From contig JADGIB010000070.1 in the NCBI GenBank assembly GCA_019683665.1, positions 1 through 13,424 on the forward strand: a stretch of 13,424 nucleotides of DNA, read 5' to 3'. The DNA comes from Solirubrobacteraceae bacterium (GTDB lineage: Bacteria; Actinomycetota; Thermoleophilia; Solirubrobacterales; Solirubrobacteraceae). The translations under genes were made by a program, and so were the position numbers. Below, piece by piece: positions 1 to 6,317 of the stretch; within the stretch, counting starts at the first letter, position 1, and each line of letters starts with the position of its first letter. The notes beneath the pieces are model-generated. The model was not told the origin of the DNA, searched no databases, and was given only the letters and a program-made list of their open reading frames with translations.

Positions 1-780
1 GGGGCGGCCGCGCCGGGGGGGCGGGCCGCCGGGGCGGGCGCGGCGCGCGCCGCGCGGGCCGCCGGCGCGGCGGCGCTCGCCCGGCACGGCGGGGAGCTGG
101 GCCTGGAGGTGAAGTCCGCCGTGCCGACCGACGTCGTGACGGTCGCCGACCGCGAGGCCGAGGCGGCCGCGGTCGCGGCGATCGCCGCCGCGCGCCCCGA
201 CGACGGCGTGTTCGGCGAGGAGGGCACCGACCGGGCCGGCGCGAGCGGCCGCCGGTGGGTGATCGACGCCGTCGACGGGACGTTCAACTTCTCGCACGGG
301 ATCCCCGCCTGGTGCTCGGCCGTCGTCCTCGTCGAGGACGGGGCGCCGCTGGCGTGCGCGGTCTACGACGCCGAGCGCGACGAGCTGTTCAGCGCCGCCC
401 GCGGGGAGGGCGCGACGCTCCGCGGCCGGCCGCTGCGCGTCCGCGACGCGGTGCCGCTGGACCGCGCCGCGGTCTCCTGCCAGTGGGGGTTCGGCAAGCT
501 CGCGCTCCCGGGCGCCCGCCGGGTCGTCGACCGGGTCGTCGACGAGGTCGGCGCCGTCCGCACCCCCGGCTCGGGCACGCTCGAGCTGGCCTGGGTCGCC
601 GCCGGGCGCCTGCACGGCTGGATGCAGCCCGACGCGGCCGAGTGGGACTGGCTGCCCGGCGCGCTGCTCGTCGCCGAGGCGGGCGGCGAGGCGGTCACCG
701 CCGACGACGCCGAGGTGCCGTGGTCGCTGGCCGGCGCCGCCGCGACCGTCGCGGCGCTGCGCGGCCTGCTCGCGCCCTGA
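1..780 (+). CDS. Inositol monophosphatase family protein, 5' end missing
   Basis: Mg-dependent phosphatase of the inositol monophosphatase / histidinol-phosphate phosphatase superfamily; the substrate cannot be told from sequence. The frame is open to the first base, and the residues before the GTG at 109 form an Ala-rich helix followed by the normal N-terminal segment with TDVVT and ADREAE, so 109 is very unlikely to be the real start. Counting from that GTG, metal ligands are visible as GEE (36-38) and DAVDGT (53-58, family form DPIDGT), and WD (179-180) precedes the usual LLVAEAGG segment. Only about the first 20-30 residues should be missing. The first 60 bases are almost pure G/C and may contain edge errors. 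It ends 10 bp from the convergent glycosidase-like gene. Family assignment is firm; the cellular substrate is open. Confidence 0.88.
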   Translation, partial: GAAAPGGRAAGAGAARAARAAGAAALARHGGELGLEVKSAVPTDVVTVADREAEAAAVAAIAAARPDDGVFGEEGTDRAGASGRRWVIDAVDGTFNFSHGIPAWCSAVVLVEDGAPLACAVYDAERDELFSAARGEGATLRGRPLRVRDAVPLDRAAVSCQWGFGKLALPGARRVVDRVVDEVGAVRTPGSGTLELAWVAAGRLHGWMQPDAAEWDWLPGALLVAEAGGEAVTADDAEVPWSLAGAAATVAALRGLLAP

Positions 781-784
781 CCGG

Positions 785-800
785 GGCCGGTCAGCCGGCC
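785..800. terminator. GC hairpin between convergent genes
   Basis: A perfect 6-bp inverted repeat, GGCCGG and CCGGCC, with a 4-nt loop lies between two converging genes and overlaps the stop codon of the minus-strand one. It has no T tract on either side, so it is at best a terminator-like stem serving both strands. Confidence 0.3.
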
Positions 801-1678
801 AGCGCGTCGCGGACGACCTGGTAGGCGGGGCGCAGCGACGTGCTGTTCGCGCCGGTCAGGCCGGCGTCGAACGACCCGCCGCCGGTCCACGAGTAGATGT
901 AGAGCCGCTCGATGCGCGGGCTGAGCCGCGCGAGCCGGAGCATCTGCCGCTCGGCGCGGACCTGGCGGCCGGCCGAGGGCGGGAAGCCGGGCGGGAACGC
1001 GTACAGGCCGCCCGTCTCCGTCAGCTACACCGCGCCGTCGACCGCCTTCAGGACCGCCCGGGTCCCCGTCGAGCGGAAGCGGTTGACGTCGGAGTAGTTG
1101 TGCAGCCCCCACAGCTTCGGGCGCACCCGCCCGAGCGCCTGCTGGTAGGCGCGCAGGTAGCGCACGGTCTGCTGCGGGTCGGTCGTGTCGAGCACCTCGC
1201 CGGCGATGAGCGTGCAGCGCGGGCAGGCGCGGCGCATCGCCAGGTAGTAGCCGGCCGCCGCCTTCGGGTCGCGGCACGTCGGCTGCGAGCAGTCGTTGAT
1301 CTCATCCCAGGGCGAGTAGATGCGCACGAACGGGTAGCGCGCCATGAACGCGCGCACGCCGCGCAGGTAGGCGGCGGTGGACGGCAGCCGGTTCGCGCGG
1401 CTGCGCAGGCGCGAGTGCTCGAACGAGACGAGGACCTCGTAGCCCATCGCGTTCGCCGTCCGCAGGAACTGGTCGGCCTGCTGGCGCTCGAAGCTGTCGC
1501 CGAGCGCGGCGTCGTAGGCGGCGACATAGCGGACCTTGCGGATCGGCAGCTCGGTGAACTGCGGGACCGAGAAGAGCGCCGGGGTCTCGTTGCCCATCCC
1601 GATCTCGAGGGCGGACGCGGAGGCGGGGGCGAGGGCCAGGCCCCCCAGCGCGGCGAGCGCGATCGCGATGCGGAGCAC
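791..1678 (-). pseudogene. Secreted glycoside hydrolase-like protein interrupted by an amber codon
   Basis: The GTG at 1678 opens a 217-residue frame: a signal peptide (about 1-23, ending ASA-SAL), then a TIM-barrel-like glycosidase. The frame stops at a TAG (1025-1027) but continues without further interruption for 77 residues to a TGA at 791-793. The residue before the TAG is Val and the next six are LTETGG, a typical strand-7 nucleophile motif (E221) of clan-A glycosidases, where a Trp often precedes LTE; TGG to TAG is one base. The acid/base candidate is E126 in SPWDEIND. The short product would lack the nucleophile and the C-terminal strand with IYSWTGGG. Seen: stop and intact downstream frame. 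Inferred: recent nonsense mutation, sequencing error or, less likely, readthrough. A TAGGGT box 6 nt upstream supports this start. Exact family (GH5/GH39-like) is uncertain. Confidence 0.75.
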
Positions 1679-1684
1679 GGGCGG

Positions 1685-1690
1685 ACCCTA
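1685..1690 (-). promoter_or_regulatory. -10 box of the glycosidase-like gene
   Basis: TAGGGT on the minus strand, 6 nt before the GTG at 1678. There is no Shine-Dalgarno site, so a leaderless or near-leaderless transcript is implied. No clear -35 element is visible. Confidence 0.45.
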
Positions 1691-1706
1691 GACGAGGCGG
1701 CGGTCG

Positions 1707-1712
1707 TAGGAT
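1707..1712 (+). promoter_or_regulatory. -10 box of the receiver-protein gene
   Basis: TAGGAT, 10 nt before the ATG at 1723. It lies back-to-back with the divergent TAGGGT box, 16 nt away, so the upstream half of each promoter overlaps the other. Confidence 0.45.
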
Positions 1713-1722
1713 CCCGCCGGGG

Positions 1723-2076
1723 ATGGCCCCGGTCCGCGTGTTCCACTGCGACGACTCCGAGGCGTTCCGGGTCCTCGTGCGCGAGGTGCTGGCCGAGGCG
1801 CCCGACCTCGAGCTCGTCGGCGCGGCCGCCACCGCGCAGGCGGCCGTCGACGGCGTCCGCGCCACCGCGCCCGACGTCGTCCTGCTCGACCTCGTCGGCC
1901 GCGACCTCGGCCCCGAGCTCGTCGACCGCGTCCGGGAGGCGGCGCCCGCCGCCCGCGTCGTCGTCCTGTCGGGCTGGGAGGGCGGCCTGGACGGCCGCCG
2001 GGTCGACGCCCGCGTCGGCAAGGACGACGCGCTGGACGGGCTCGTGCCCGCGATCCGGCGCGTCGCCGCGCGCTGA
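1723..2076 (+). CDS. Stand-alone response-regulator receiver protein
   Basis: A 117-residue CheY-like receiver domain with no output domain. The acidic pocket is D10-D11, the phosphoacceptor is D56 in VVLLDLV, the switch hydroxyl is S83 in VVVLSGWE, and the conserved lysine is K100 in GKDD, so all residues needed for phosphorylation are present. The family receives phosphate from a histidine kinase and acts by protein contact; no kinase gene is in the window, so partner and output are unknown. The ATG at 1723 lacks a Shine-Dalgarno site but sits 10 nt after a TAGGAT box, consistent with a leaderless mRNA. It is transcribed divergently from the broken glycosidase-like gene. A distant chemotaxis role is possible, since a chemoreceptor lies at the other end of the window, but nothing here proves it. 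Confidence 0.85.
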   Translation: MAPVRVFHCDDSEAFRVLVREVLAEAPDLELVGAAATAQAAVDGVRATAPDVVLLDLVGRDLGPELVDRVREAAPAARVVVLSGWEGGLDGRRVDARVGKDDALDGLVPAIRRVAAR

Positions 2077-2112
2077 AGCGACGCGCCCGCGACCTCGACG
2101 AATGGACGATCA

Positions 2113-2126
2113 CGGACGCCCGTCCG
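2113..2126. promoter_or_regulatory. Short dyad upstream of the zinc-ribbon gene
   Basis: CGGACG-CC-CGTCCG is a perfect 14-bp dyad ending 6 nt before the TAACGT box at 2133. It could be an operator for the next gene or a hairpin ending the receiver-gene transcript. No T run follows. Confidence 0.25.
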
Positions 2127-2132
2127 GGGTCG

Positions 2133-2138
2133 TAACGT
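2133..2138 (+). promoter_or_regulatory. -10 box of the zinc-ribbon gene
   Basis: TAACGT, 9 nt before the ATG at 2148, with no Shine-Dalgarno site between. No convincing -35 element. Confidence 0.4.
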
Positions 2139-2147
2139 CCCGGGCCG

Positions 2148-2375
2148 ATGGCTCTCGATCCTCGCGTGCGCTGCAGCGGCTGCTCGTTCGCCTGGTACGG
2201 GGCGACGGCCGCCCACGGCCTGCGGATCGTCGGCAGCTGCCCGCGCTGCGGCGGCGAGCTCGAGTTCCTCGCCGACCCGGCGCGCGACGAGGCCGACGTC
2301 GAGCGGGCCGACCGGATCGTGACGTCGCGGGCGCCCGCGCTCGTCCTCGGGACGCCGACGAGCTGGGACCGCTGA
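2148..2375 (+). CDS. Small zinc-ribbon protein of unknown function
   Basis: A 75-residue protein. Four cysteines form two knuckles, C9-x2-C12 and C31-x2-C34, separated by 18 residues that include a WYG turn; this is a treble/zinc-ribbon layout that should bind one Zn. The remaining 40 residues are acidic then hydrophobic, with no recognised domain, and no signal peptide or membrane segment. The second knuckle, SCPRCGGELEF, is typical of small actinobacterial zinc-ribbon proteins of unassigned role. The start is supported by the TAACGT box 9 nt upstream and by normal codon bias from the ATG. It converges with the ECF sigma gene, with 12 bp between them. I do not recognise a function. Confidence 0.7.
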   Translation: MALDPRVRCSGCSFAWYGATAAHGLRIVGSCPRCGGELEFLADPARDEADVERADRIVTSRAPALVLGTPTSWDR

Positions 2376-2387
2376 CGCGGCCGGCGC

Positions 2388-3029
2388 TCAGGCCGTCGCC
2401 GGGCGGGCGCCGGAGGCCGGGAGGGCGCGCTCGAGCGCCTCGCGCTCGGCCGCCGCGCGCTCCTCGGCGGCGCGGGCGAGGTTCATCCGCGCCCGGACGA
2501 GCAGCGACTTGATCGCCGGCACGGTCGTGTCGAGCGCGTCGGCGAGCTCCTCGTAGGAGAGGCCGCCGAGCTCGCGGATGATGAGCGCCGAGCGCTGCTG
2601 GTCGGGCAGGCGCTGGATGTCGGCGACGACCTGGCGCAGGCGCTCGCGCCCGGCGACCTGCTCGCCGAGGTCGCGGCCGGCGCGGGCGCCGCCGACGTCG
2701 GGCTCGTCGGTCAGCAGCGGGGCCGGGCGGCGCAGGACGTCGAGGCAGCGGTTGTGGGCCACCCGGTACAGCCAGGCGCGCAGCGCCATCGGCCGGTCGT
2801 CGGCGCGCAGCGCGACGTAGGCGCGGGCGAGCACGTCCTGGACGACGTCCTCGGCGTCGGCGCCCGCCGACATGCGGCGCACGTAGGCGAGCAGGCGGTC
2901 GCGGTAGCGGCGGTCGATCTCCGTCATCGCCTGGTCGTCGCCGGCGCGCAGGGCGGCGACGAGGTCCGCGTCGGAGCAGCGGCGCAGGCCGACGAGGCGG
3001 GTGAGGCGGGACCGGGACACGTCGTTCAC
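2388..3029 (-). CDS. ECF-type RNA polymerase sigma factor
   Basis: A 213-residue sigma-70 family protein with only regions 2 and 4. Region 2 spans about 35-101 (RYRDRLLAYV, DAEDVVQDVLARAY, RAWLYRVAHNRCLDVLRR) and region 4 about 135-187 (LPDQQRSALIIRELGGLSYEELADAL, then a recognition helix with PAIKSLLVRARMNL). An Ala/Glu-rich tail of about 25 residues follows. It redirects RNA polymerase to a small promoter set; its signal is unknown and no anti-sigma gene lies next to it. The frame stays open far upstream, so the start is a choice: GTG at 3029 fits codon bias and family length, GTG at 3020 is an alternative, and there is no clear Shine-Dalgarno site. It follows the larger sigma gene on the same strand after 62 bp and may be cotranscribed. 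Confidence 0.87.
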   Translation of the reverse strand: MNDVSRSRLTRLVGLRRCSDADLVAALRAGDDQAMTEIDRRYRDRLLAYVRRMSAGADAEDVVQDVLARAYVALRADDRPMALRAWLYRVAHNRCLDVLRRPAPLLTDEPDVGGARAGRDLGEQVAGRERLRQVVADIQRLPDQQRSALIIRELGGLSYEELADALDTTVPAIKSLLVRARMNLARAAEERAAAEREALERALPASGARPATA

Positions 3030-3051
3030 GGTAGCGAGAGTGGTTCGACGC

Positions 3052-3069
3052 GCAGGGGCGTCCCCCTGC
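3052..3069. terminator. Stem-loop between the two sigma genes
   Basis: A perfect 7-bp stem (GCAGGGG/CCCCTGC, loop CGTC) lies between the stop of the upstream sigma gene and the start of the ECF gene. There is no T tract. It could attenuate read-through or protect the upstream mRNA end. Confidence 0.35.
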
Positions 3070-3091
3070 CGCGGCGGGCGGCGGCGGACGA

Positions 3092-4150
3092 TCAGGCGAC
3101 CTCGCGCAGCGCGTCGAGCTCGCGGTTGAGGGAGAGGGCGCGCAGGCCCTGCTCCTCGAAGCGGCGGACGTCCTTGGGCGCCATGTCGAGCTCGCGGGCG
3201 ACCCGCTGCAGCGGCAGCGGCTCGCGCTCGCCGTCGAGGCCGTAGCGCATCTTGATGACGCCGCGCTGCGGCTCGGGCAGCTCCTCGACCGTGCGGCGCA
3301 CGAGGTCCTCGGCCATCGTCACGTGGACGGTCTCCTCGATCGGCGCGTCGCGGCCCGGGACGAGGTCGCCGAGCGCCGCCTCGCCGTCGTCGCCGACGGG
3401 CAGGTCGAGGCTCGTCACCACGCGCGAGACGTCCATGATCTGCCGGACCTGGGCCACCGGCAGCTCGGCGGCCTGCGCGATCTCCTCCGGGGTCGGCTCG
3501 CGGCCGAGCTCGACGGTGAGCCGCCGCTGCACGGCCCCGACCTTGCGCTCGCGCTGGGCGATGTTCGTCGGCAGGCGGATCGTGCGGCCGCGGTCGGCGA
3601 TCCCGCGCTGGATCGCCTGGCGGATCCACAGCGTCGCGTAGGTGGAGAAGCGCAGGCCCTTGCGCCAGTCGAACTTCTCGGCGGCGCGGACGAGCCCGAT
3701 GACGCCCTCCTGGATGAGGTCGAGCAGGCAGAGGTCGTGGTTGCCCTGCATCTGGCGGGCGATCGAGACGACGAGCCGGAGGTTCGAGTTGATGAGGCGG
3801 TCCTTGGCCGCGAGGTCGCCGCGCTCGATGCGCCGGGCCAGCTCGAGCTCCTCGTCGGGGCGCAGGAGCCGGTAGCGCCCGATCCCGTCGAGGAACTGGG
3901 CGAGCGCGTCGCTCGTGTTGTGGGCGAGGCTCGTGATCGTGTAGCTCGGCTGCTCGGCCGGGTCGCGGTCGCAGTCGTCGTCGATCTCGATCCCGGCCTC
4001 CCCGAGGCGGGCCTGCAGCTCGGCGACGGCCTCGCCCTCGAGGTCGCGCTCGCGGGCGACCTTGTCGAGGTCGCAGACGGTGACGACGCGGTCGCGGCCC
4101 GCCCGGCGCTGGAGCGCGGCGAGCGCGTCGGCGATGCGGTCGGGGCCCAT
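3092..4150 (-). CDS. Primary-type (group 1/2) sigma-70 factor, divergent
   Basis: A 352-residue sigma factor. Residues 5-58 match region 1.1 in pattern (three helices ending LGEAGIEIDDD); region 1.2 is about 80-112; region 2 is 117-194 with NSNLRLVVSIAR, DLIQEGVIGLVRAAEKFD and RFSTYATLWIRQAI; region 3 is about 198-275; region 4 is about 285-340. Region 1.1 is normally a mark of primary sigmas, but several DNA-contact positions differ from E. coli RpoD. The usual WWIRQ is LWIRQ, the position of T440 is Gln, and the region 4.2 helix reads MAPKDVRRFEE where RpoD has VTRERIRQIE, so the two residues before the retained Arg are changed. I infer a second, specialised RpoD-like sigma rather than the housekeeping one. 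The ATG at 4150 has no Shine-Dalgarno site; a TAGCCC sequence 8 nt upstream is a poor -10 box. Confidence 0.85.
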   Translation of the reverse strand: MGPDRIADALAALQRRAGRDRVVTVCDLDKVARERDLEGEAVAELQARLGEAGIEIDDDCDRDPAEQPSYTITSLAHNTSDALAQFLDGIGRYRLLRPDEELELARRIERGDLAAKDRLINSNLRLVVSIARQMQGNHDLCLLDLIQEGVIGLVRAAEKFDWRKGLRFSTYATLWIRQAIQRGIADRGRTIRLPTNIAQRERKVGAVQRRLTVELGREPTPEEIAQAAELPVAQVRQIMDVSRVVTSLDLPVGDDGEAALGDLVPGRDAPIEETVHVTMAEDLVRRTVEELPEPQRGVIKMRYGLDGEREPLPLQRVARELDMAPKDVRRFEEQGLRALSLNRELDALREVA

Positions 4151-4198
4151 GGAGGTGGGCTACCCGACCGGGCCGGGGCTGACGCGCGCCGGGTGCGG

Positions 4199-4238
4199 GC
4201 CCCGGGACCCGCAAGGGGATGGAATCGGGTCCCGGGGC
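4199..4238. repeat. 13-bp perfect inverted repeat, stem-loop 1
   Basis: Arms GCCCCGGGACCCG (4199-4211) and its exact complement (4226-4238) enclose a 14-nt loop that is relatively A-rich for this window. It lies between the divergent sigma and MetE-like genes, 48 bp upstream of the sigma start. Confidence 0.8.
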
Positions 4239-4240
4239 GT

Positions 4241-4264
4241 GCAACCAGGCGGGCGGGAGGTTGC
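4241..4264. repeat. Inverted repeat, stem-loop 2
   Basis: GCAACC (4241-4246) and GGTTGC (4259-4264) form a 6-bp stem with a 12-nt loop, starting two bases after stem-loop 1. Confidence 0.6.
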
Positions 4265-4273
4265 CCGGCGTTC

Positions 4274-4303
4274 CCGGCCGGCGCCGTCCGAGCCGCCGGC
4301 CGG
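4274..4303. repeat. 10-bp perfect inverted repeat, stem-loop 3
   Basis: CCGGCCGGCG (4274-4283) and CGCCGGCCGG (4294-4303) enclose a 10-nt loop. With stem-loops 1 and 2 it makes a compact 105-nt structured block. I see no match to a riboswitch class I know. Apart from this block, a smaller repeat at 4372-4392 and a -10-like box, I see nothing in the 317-bp spacer 4151-4467. Confidence 0.7.
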
Positions 4304-4371
4304 TAGGTGAGAACGCCGTGTCAGCGTCGCCCATGCGCGGGCGCCGGGCATCCGTGGATCTCCGCAACCGC

Positions 4372-4392
4372 GATCCGGGGCTGATGCGGATC
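4372..4392. repeat. Short inverted repeat overlapping a possible -35 region
   Basis: GATCCG (4372-4377) and CGGATC (4387-4392) with a 9-nt spacer. It covers the CTGATG hexamer that would be the -35 element for the TAGGAT at 4404, so it could be an operator of the MetE-like gene. Confidence 0.35.
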
Positions 4393-4403
4393 CGGGCGAG
4401 GCG

Positions 4404-4409
4404 TAGGAT
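4404..4409 (+). promoter_or_regulatory. Possible -10 box for the MetE-like gene
   Basis: TAGGAT preceded after 17 nt by CTGATG (a 3/6 match to TTGACA). Transcription from here would give a leader of about 50 nt containing the Shine-Dalgarno site at 4455, but would exclude the hairpin block at 4199-4303 from the mRNA. Confidence 0.4.
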
Positions 4410-4454
4410 CGGCCGCGTCGAACGGAGGCCGCCGGAGAGGGCCGGCGGCGGGGA

Positions 4455-4459
4455 GGAGG
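4455..4459 (+). promoter_or_regulatory. Shine-Dalgarno site fixing the MetE-like start
   Basis: GGAGG lies 8 nt before the GTG at 4468 and decides that start over in-frame codons upstream. It is one of the few strong ribosome-binding sites in the window. Confidence 0.75.
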
Positions 4460-4467
4460 GGACTGAC

Positions 4468-5709
4468 GTGAGCAGCAGCGACCGGGTCCGGACCAGCCAC
4501 GCGGGGAGCCTGCCCCGGCCCGACGACCTCATCGAGCTGAACCGGCGGCGGCTCGACGGGGAGCCCTACGACGCCGAGGCCTACGAGCGGCGGCTGCGCG
4601 AGGCGACCATCGAGGTCGTCCGCCGCCAGGCCGAGCTGGGGATCGACATCCCCAACGACGGCGAGTACGGCCACACGATGGGGGCGAAGGTCGACTACGG
4701 CGCCTGGTGGAGCTACGCGTTCCAGCGGCTCGGCGGCCTCGGGCTGTGGGCCGAGATGGGGGAGGTGCCGACCGCCCCGACGAAGACGCGGATCCGGCTG
4801 GCCGCGTTCCCCGAGCGCCGCGACTGGGTGCGCTTCGCCGACGCCTACGCCGACCCGGACTCCGGGGTCGCGCCGAAGGGGAAGTCGACGAAGGGCGAGG
4901 CCCAGGCCGGGATGCTGCTGCCCGTCTGCGAGGGCCCGCTCACGTACACGGGCCACCACGAGGTGCGCCGCGACGTCGCGAACCTGAAGGCGGGGCTGGA
5001 GGCGGCCGGGCTCGAGCAGGGCTTCCTGTGCGCGATCGGGCCGGGGAGCCTGTCGCGGATCGGCAACGCCCACTACGAGACCGAGGAGGACTTCGTCTGG
5101 GCCTGCGCGGAGGCGCTGCGCGAGGAGTACCTGGCGATCACCGAGGCCGGGCTGATCGTCCAGATCGACGAGCCGTCGTTCGCCGAGAACTGGGACCAGT
5201 TCAACCCGGAGCCGTCCCTGGAGGACTACCTCGAGTTCACGCGCGTGCGGGTCGAGGCGCTCAACCACGCGCTGCGCGGCATCCCGCGCGAGCTGACGCG
5301 CTTCCACTGCTGCTGGGGCAGCTGGCACGGGCCGCACACGACCGACATCCCGATCGCCGACCTCGTCGACCTCCTGCTGGAGATCGACGTCGGCGCCTAC
5401 TCGTTCGAGGCCGGCAACGTCCGCCACGAGCACGAGTGGCGGGCGTGGGAGGGCGTCGACCTCGGCGGCCGCGTCCTGCTGCCCGGCGTCGTCAGCCACG
5501 CGACGAACGTCGTCGAGCACCCGCAGGTCGTCGCCGACCGCATCGAGCGGTTCGCGAAGGTCGTCGGGCCCGAGCGCGTCATCGCCTCGACCGACTGCGG
5601 CCTGGGCGGGCGCGTCCACCCGCAGATCGCGTGGGCGAAGCTCGAGGCGCTCACCGAGGGCGTGCGGCTGGCGAGCGAGCGCCTGGGGGGCGGGGTCGCG
5701 GCGTCCTAG
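4468..5709 (+). CDS. MetE-like (cobalamin-independent methionine synthase C-domain) zinc methyltransferase
   Basis: A 413-residue single-barrel protein of the cobalamin-independent methionine synthase / UROD-like superfamily. It matches the C-terminal half of MetE only; full MetE is about 750 residues. Expected Zn ligands are present: H280 and C282 in RFHCCWG, E314 in YSFEAGN and C377 in STDCGLGG; the substrate-side acid is in VQIDEPSF (D234-E235). The N-terminus has the usual RTSHAGSLPRP. Relatives use homocysteine or another thiol as methyl acceptor, and some are epoxyalkane:coenzyme M transferases, so calling it a methionine synthase would go too far. The frame extends upstream to 4219, but GTG at 4468 has GGAGG 8 nt before it and begins the family's usual N-terminus. 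No methionine or folate gene is adjacent. Confidence 0.88.
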   Translation: MSSSDRVRTSHAGSLPRPDDLIELNRRRLDGEPYDAEAYERRLREATIEVVRRQAELGIDIPNDGEYGHTMGAKVDYGAWWSYAFQRLGGLGLWAEMGEVPTAPTKTRIRLAAFPERRDWVRFADAYADPDSGVAPKGKSTKGEAQAGMLLPVCEGPLTYTGHHEVRRDVANLKAGLEAAGLEQGFLCAIGPGSLSRIGNAHYETEEDFVWACAEALREEYLAITEAGLIVQIDEPSFAENWDQFNPEPSLEDYLEFTRVRVEALNHALRGIPRELTRFHCCWGSWHGPHTTDIPIADLVDLLLEIDVGAYSFEAGNVRHEHEWRAWEGVDLGGRVLLPGVVSHATNVVEHPQVVADRIERFAKVVGPERVIASTDCGLGGRVHPQIAWAKLEALTEGVRLASERLGGGVAAS

Positions 5710-5718
5710 CCGGACGGG

Positions 5719-5735
5719 CCGGGGCTCGCCCCCGG
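5719..5735. terminator. GC hairpin between convergent genes
   Basis: CCGGGG and CCCCGG with a 5-nt loop lie in the 36-bp gap between the MetE-like gene and the convergent HhH-GPD gene. It is extendable with a bulge and has no T tract. It is a possible two-way terminator. Confidence 0.3.
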
Positions 5736-5745
5736 GCGGGTCCCG

Positions 5746-6309
5746 CTAGGGAGCGCGGCCCTCTGGGCCGGCCTTCGCCTCCCACGCCTTCTTGTGGAGG
5801 CGCTTGGCCGCCTGGTAGTCGGCCAGGGCCTGCGGGGAGTCGACGTCGCCGAGCGTCGGGTGCCAGGGCACGAGCGGCTCGGCGACCGCCACCCCGTAGC
5901 GCTTGGCCAGCACGCTGCCGAGCGCCTTCACCTTCATCGTCCCGAAGCCCGGGAGCGCCGCGATCCGGGCGCGCAGGTCGTCGGCGTCGGCCGCCTCGGT
6001 CCAGATGCGGGCGGCGTCGCCGCCGTACTCGTCGCGGACGTGGACGGCGAGGTCGTGGACGCGGGCGGCCATCGCGCCGGGGAAGCGGTGGATCGCCGGC
6101 TTCTGCCGGAAGACCGCCTCGAGGTCGGCGGCCGCGAGCGTCTCGGCGTCGAAGGCGCCGAGGCGCTCCCGGATCGCCAGGGGGCCGGAGAACGCCTTCT
6201 GCACCGTCACCTGCTGGTCGAGGGCGAAGCCGACGAGCAGCGCGAGCGGGTCCTGCGCGATGAACGCGTTCGCCTCGTCGGAGTCGGTGAAGGGCAGGCG
6301 GTCCGGCAT
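5746..6309 (-). CDS. HhH-GPD-type base excision DNA repair protein
   Basis: A 187-residue all-helical protein resembling the small HhH-GPD family common in actinobacteria. The helix-hairpin-helix is visible at about 119-130 (LPGFGTMKVKAL), the segment that grips DNA backbone in DNA glycosylases. The N-terminal region with LVGFALDQQVTVQKAF and RFPGAMA matches this subfamily. I do not see the Lys/Asp pair of bifunctional EndoIII-type enzymes in a standard place, nor an iron-sulfur Cys cluster, so substrate base and lyase activity are undefined. It has its own TAGCAT box 8 nt before the ATG, in a 49-bp gap after the dehydrogenase gene on the same strand, so it need not depend on that gene's promoter. 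Confidence 0.82.
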   Translation of the reverse strand: MPDRLPFTDSDEANAFIAQDPLALLVGFALDQQVTVQKAFSGPLAIRERLGAFDAETLAAADLEAVFRQKPAIHRFPGAMAARVHDLAVHVRDEYGGDAARIWTEAADADDLRARIAALPGFGTMKVKALGSVLAKRYGVAVAEPLVPWHPTLGDVDSPQALADYQAAKRLHKKAWEAKAGPEGRAP

Positions 6310-6317
6310 CGCGGCCG

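Noticed and set aside
1100..2512. 470-codon plus-strand open frame
   Set aside because: It is a shadow of the glycosidase-like gene and of the receiver and zinc-ribbon genes in the wrong frame; no domain pattern.
3018..3050. ECF autoregulatory promoter (a CGAACC string upstream of the ECF sigma)
   Set aside because: Only a partial -35 match, and the required spacing would put transcription start inside the coding region, with no convincing -10.
4301..4340. Possible cobalamin riboswitch upstream of the MetE-like gene (a GGTGAGAA string was seen)
   Set aside because: The other conserved B12 elements (GGGAA segment, B12 box) are not found at plausible spacing, and the enzyme is not a full MetE.
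4219..4467. Upstream extension of the MetE-like gene to the ATG at 4219
   Set aside because: It would place 83 extra residues without family similarity over the hairpin block; the GTG at 4468 has a good Shine-Dalgarno site and the usual N-terminus.
2388..4532. One 714-codon open frame on the minus strand covering both sigma genes
   Set aside because: Only its 3' third is the ECF sigma. The rest is Arg/Pro-rich shadow of the larger sigma in another frame and crosses the hairpin spacer.
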